From Kiritimatiellales bacterium (GTDB taxonomy: Bacteria; Verrucomicrobiota; Kiritimatiellia; Kiritimatiellales; Pontiellaceae), in NCBI GenBank assembly GCA_015486775.1, contig WFRA01000323.1, positions 1 to 7,301 of the forward strand: a DNA stretch of 7,301 nt, written 5' to 3'. A model generated the notes under the pieces. That model did no database searches. It saw only the letters and a list, made by a program, of their open reading frames with translations, and was not told the origin of the DNA. A program made the translations under genes and the position numbers. Shown here one piece after another: positions 5,770-7,301 of this stretch (its first letter is position 1; every line of letters begins with the position of its first letter).

Positions 5770-5889
5770 ACAAAGGAGCAGGTTTTTCAAACCTTGGAAT
5801 TCAACGACCACGGCACCGCCCACCACCAGATCCACCTCCTGCAACCCCGCGCCCGCACCGGCCTCGTCCTCGAGCGGATTCAGGAATAG
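5770..5889 (+). pseudogene. Relic of a branching-enzyme 3' end (long copy)
   Basis: In frame from 5770 to a TAG at 5887-5889 the bases encode 39 residues: KEQVFQTLEFNDHGTA, HHQIHLLQPRARTGLVLERI, then QE. Residues KEQVFQTLEFNDHGTA are identical to the end of the intact branching enzyme, and the first roughly 69 bases differ at only about four sites. After HQIHL the two diverge (one extra codon, changed codons, two extra terminal residues). Upstream of 5770 nothing of the enzyme remains, and no start codon serves this frame, so it is a gene fragment. High identity means the copying was recent or the ends still recombine. Confidence 0.85.
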
Positions 5890-5913
5890 GTTAAAGCCCG
5901 CTCGACTTTCCCT

Positions 5914-5938
5914 GAAAAACAAGACGAGGCGGAGCCTC
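5914..5938 (-). terminator. Possible intrinsic terminator of the isomerase-like gene
   Basis: On the minus strand, just after the stop codon at 5942, GAGGC-TCC-GCCTC forms a 5-bp GC-rich hairpin (5938-5926), followed by GTC and TTGTTTTT. Position and T-rich tail fit a rho-independent terminator, though the stem is short and the T-run is interrupted. The same hairpin edge resembles 3698-3713, so it may be a dispersed repeat serving as terminator. Confidence 0.45.
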
Positions 5939-5941
5939 ATC

Positions 5942-6730
5942 CTACGCACCGATAATTTTCTTCAGCGCGGCGGCATCGGCCATAAACTGTTCGGGGTCGT
6001 CGTTGCGGACAAACTCGAGCAGGGCGAAGTGGTCGCGGGAGGTGTCCAATGCCTGAAAATATTTCTTCCACTCCTCTGCCCCCTCGGCCAACGGCAGGCG
6101 GTCGGTGTTTTCGGTCCACGTTCCCACAAAGGGGCTGAACGCCCACTGGAAGACATGCAGGTTCAGGATGCGGTCGCGGAGCAGTTCCAATCCTTGGAGG
6201 CGGTAGGCTGGGTCGGCCAGCCAGTAGATGGGCTGCCAGTAGGTGTAAAGGCTTGGATGGTTGACTTCCTCCAAAAGATCCAGCGCGGCCTGGTTGCTGT
6301 CGGTCAGCGTATTGGCGTGGAACTCGACCGCAAGCCGTATCCCCTGCTCCTGCGCGGCATCCAGCACCGGACGAACCGCATCGATAAATTTCGCGCGGCG
6401 ATCCGGCGGGCAGACTTCCGATCCCTGGAAGTCTGCCCAGATGCGGATGGTGTCCGTCCCCAGCTCCAGGGCGGTTTCCAGTACAGGCTCGAAGGGTTCC
6501 ACCACCCCGTTCGCATCCAGCACCTTGTAGTACGAGCCATACGAAGAAACCTCCAGCCCCGCCTCCTGCGTCAACCGCCTCGCCTCCTGCGCGGTTGCGG
6601 AATCGCCGGGCTTCACATGCACGTCGCCGCCCCACTCGATCCCATCGATCCCCGCCTTGGCCGACACCGCCACCACCTCCGCCAAATCCATCTGGCGAAA
6701 GGTAATCGAACATACTCCACTCTTTATCAC
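5942..6730 (-). CDS. Sugar phosphate isomerase/epimerase-like TIM-barrel protein
   Basis: A 262-residue cytoplasmic protein of the xylose-isomerase-like/AP-endonuclease-2 TIM-barrel superfamily (PF01261), whose members isomerise or epimerise sugars or cyclitols with a bound divalent metal. GTG 6730 is chosen because AAAAGGAG (6744-6737) lies 6 nt upstream. The longer open frame to 6838 would translate the repeat region and has no such site. Barrel strands are visible at GIDGIEWGGD (28-36), GLEVSSYGSYY (58-68), DTIRIWADFQG (93-103), IRLAVEFHANTLTD (131-144), ILNLHVFQW (188-196) and HFALLEFVRND (234-244). Likely metal ligands are Glu-136, His-192 and Glu-239, with His-138 nearby. Length is normal. 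The substrate cannot be named. The downstream phosphohexomutase-type neighbour in the same orientation suggests carbohydrate catabolism, but a 190-nt repeat-bearing gap separates them, so separate transcription is likely. Confidence 0.85.
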   Translation of the reverse strand: MIKSGVCSITFRQMDLAEVVAVSAKAGIDGIEWGGDVHVKPGDSATAQEARRLTQEAGLEVSSYGSYYKVLDANGVVEPFEPVLETALELGTDTIRIWADFQGSEVCPPDRRAKFIDAVRPVLDAAQEQGIRLAVEFHANTLTDSNQAALDLLEEVNHPSLYTYWQPIYWLADPAYRLQGLELLRDRILNLHVFQWAFSPFVGTWTENTDRLPLAEGAEEWKKYFQALDTSRDHFALLEFVRNDDPEQFMADAAALKKIIGA

Positions 6731-6758
6731 AACAATTCTCCTTTTATTCCAAACAGTT

Positions 6759-6915
6759 GAACCACAGATAAACGCAGATGTACACGGATACAGGAAACTT
6801 GCCAAAATCCAACCCATCCGCAGGGCTAAAAAAACCACTCAGGAACAAATCTGGCTTTTCTCGGTTTTCCGTTGTTTTTGGCTAATCTGTGTTCATCGGT
6901 GTCCATCTGTGGTTC
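6759..6915. repeat. 157-nt inverted-repeat element (ACCACAGAT type)
   Basis: The left arm (6759-6790, beginning GAACCACAGAT) and right arm (6883-6915, ending ATCTGTGGTTC) are reverse complements, with the outer 11 bases perfect and about four-fifths of the arm matching. The interior adds GCCAAAA (6801-6807) against TTTTGGC (6876-6882). This fills nearly the whole gap between the mutase stop and the isomerase start. The 'gaaccacagatnaacacngatgaacac' wording is a dispersed intergenic repeat I recall from many environmental bacteria. It has no coding capacity. On the minus strand it could form a large hairpin after the mutase gene. Confidence 0.75.
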
Positions 6916-6920
6916 CGACC

Positions 6921-7301
6921 TTACGGTAGCTTCAGGCCATCGAATGCGGAGAGGAAGCTGCGCACCTTTTCCTCCAGCACCGCGACTCCGCCCACCTCGT
7001 CGCTTTCGATATTGATCGGGATCACCGGGTCGTGTAGCGATTTGCGCACCAGCACCCAGCCGCCCGGACAGGTTACATGGACCCCCTCGTGGCTGTTGGG
7101 CGTGAGCGACCAGCCCGCCTCGCTCTCGGCAAAGGCCTTGAACTTTTCGAGCACCTCGTCGGCGTAGGCCGAAAAATTCTCCACCAGAATCTTTGGGCGG
7201 AACTCGATCGCCTCGGCCGGTTCGGGCAGCTCGGCAATCAGCTCGTCGACCGTCCCCTGCCCCGCCGCCTTGAGCCGGGCAATCTTGATCAGGATCTTGG
7301 C
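6921..7301 (-). CDS. Phosphomannomutase/phosphoglucomutase, C-terminal part
   Basis: The last 126 residues of an alpha-D-phosphohexomutase, which interconverts hexose 1- and 6-phosphates (mannose and/or glucose) in the cytoplasm. The frame is open to the window edge, so the start, the phosphoserine loop and the metal site are outside. The visible part is mainly domain 4: EGVHVTCPGGWVLVRKSLHD followed by PVIPINIESDEVGGV, where GWVLVRKS-HDP contains the phosphate-binding loop (Arg and Ser contact the sugar phosphate) and NIES the following strand. The upstream part (AKILIKIARLKAAGQGTVDE) is the helix and linker preceding domain 4. The product could feed glucose 1-phosphate towards glycogen or mannose 1-phosphate towards exopolysaccharide; the fragment does not tell which. 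The gene ends 6 nt from the inverted-repeat element. Confidence 0.82.
   Translation of the reverse strand, partial: AKILIKIARLKAAGQGTVDELIAELPEPAEAIEFRPKILVENFSAYADEVLEKFKAFAESEAGWSLTPNSHEGVHVTCPGGWVLVRKSLHDPVIPINIESDEVGGVAVLEEKVRSFLSAFDGLKLP

Noticed and set aside
5747..6760. 337-codon plus-strand open frame
   Set aside because: It is antisense to the isomerase-like gene, which has TIM-barrel motifs and a good ribosome binding site; its start falls in a palindrome region.
6731..6838. N-terminal extension of the isomerase-like gene to 6838
   Set aside because: It would translate the left arm of the inverted repeat and bypass a clear ribosome binding site in front of GTG 6730.
1..7301. CRISPR array, tRNA, rRNA or defence gene cluster
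   Set aside because: No regularly spaced direct repeats, no cloverleaf or rRNA-like sequence was recognised, and the only defence-like genes are the decayed toxin and its antitoxin.

Overview
The window looks like chromosomal DNA of a GC-rich bacterium, plausibly of the Planctomycetota-Verrucomicrobiota-Chlamydiota/Kiritimatiellota-Lentisphaerota kind. Four things point that way: a eukaryote-like (GH13_8-type) glycogen branching enzyme, a PEP-CTERM exported protein, an AraC regulator with a PocR-like cysteine-rich sensor domain, and many short dispersed palindromes and inverted repeats between genes. The taxonomic guess is an inference.

Left part (1-2566, + strand): the 3' end of a GT5 glycogen/starch synthase (glgA), then, 13 nt later, a complete glycogen branching enzyme (glgB). 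Together they form a glycogen-synthesis operon: chain elongation from an NDP-glucose donor, then branching.

Middle part (2567-5941) is accessory. After glgB come about 390 nt without an intact gene, holding a REP-like palindrome, an imperfect inverted repeat, a small hairpin and a 39-nt relic of a branching-enzyme 3' end. Next is a minus-strand toxin-antitoxin pair: the RelE/HigB (Gp49-like) toxin is broken by frameshift and an in-frame stop, while the XRE/HigA-like antitoxin is intact. Divergent from it is an AraC-type regulator, followed by a PEP-CTERM protein with a strong intrinsic terminator. The part ends with a second REP-like palindrome and a second, longer branching-enzyme 3'-end relic (40 codons including the stop).

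Right part (5942-7301, - strand): a TIM-barrel sugar phosphate isomerase/epimerase-like protein and the 3' end of a phosphomannomutase/phosphoglucomutase. They are separated by a 157-nt inverted-repeat element of a type often scattered through environmental bacterial genomes. The mutase could link sugar phosphates to the glycogen genes on the left, but the two are not in one operon.

The most unusual observation is that three branching-enzyme 3' ends (one functional, two relics) lie in the same orientation and bracket the accessory stretch. This suggests past insertion or duplication at the glgB 3' end. I see no CRISPR array, tRNA, rRNA, integrase or intact transposase, and no convincing new multi-gene system.
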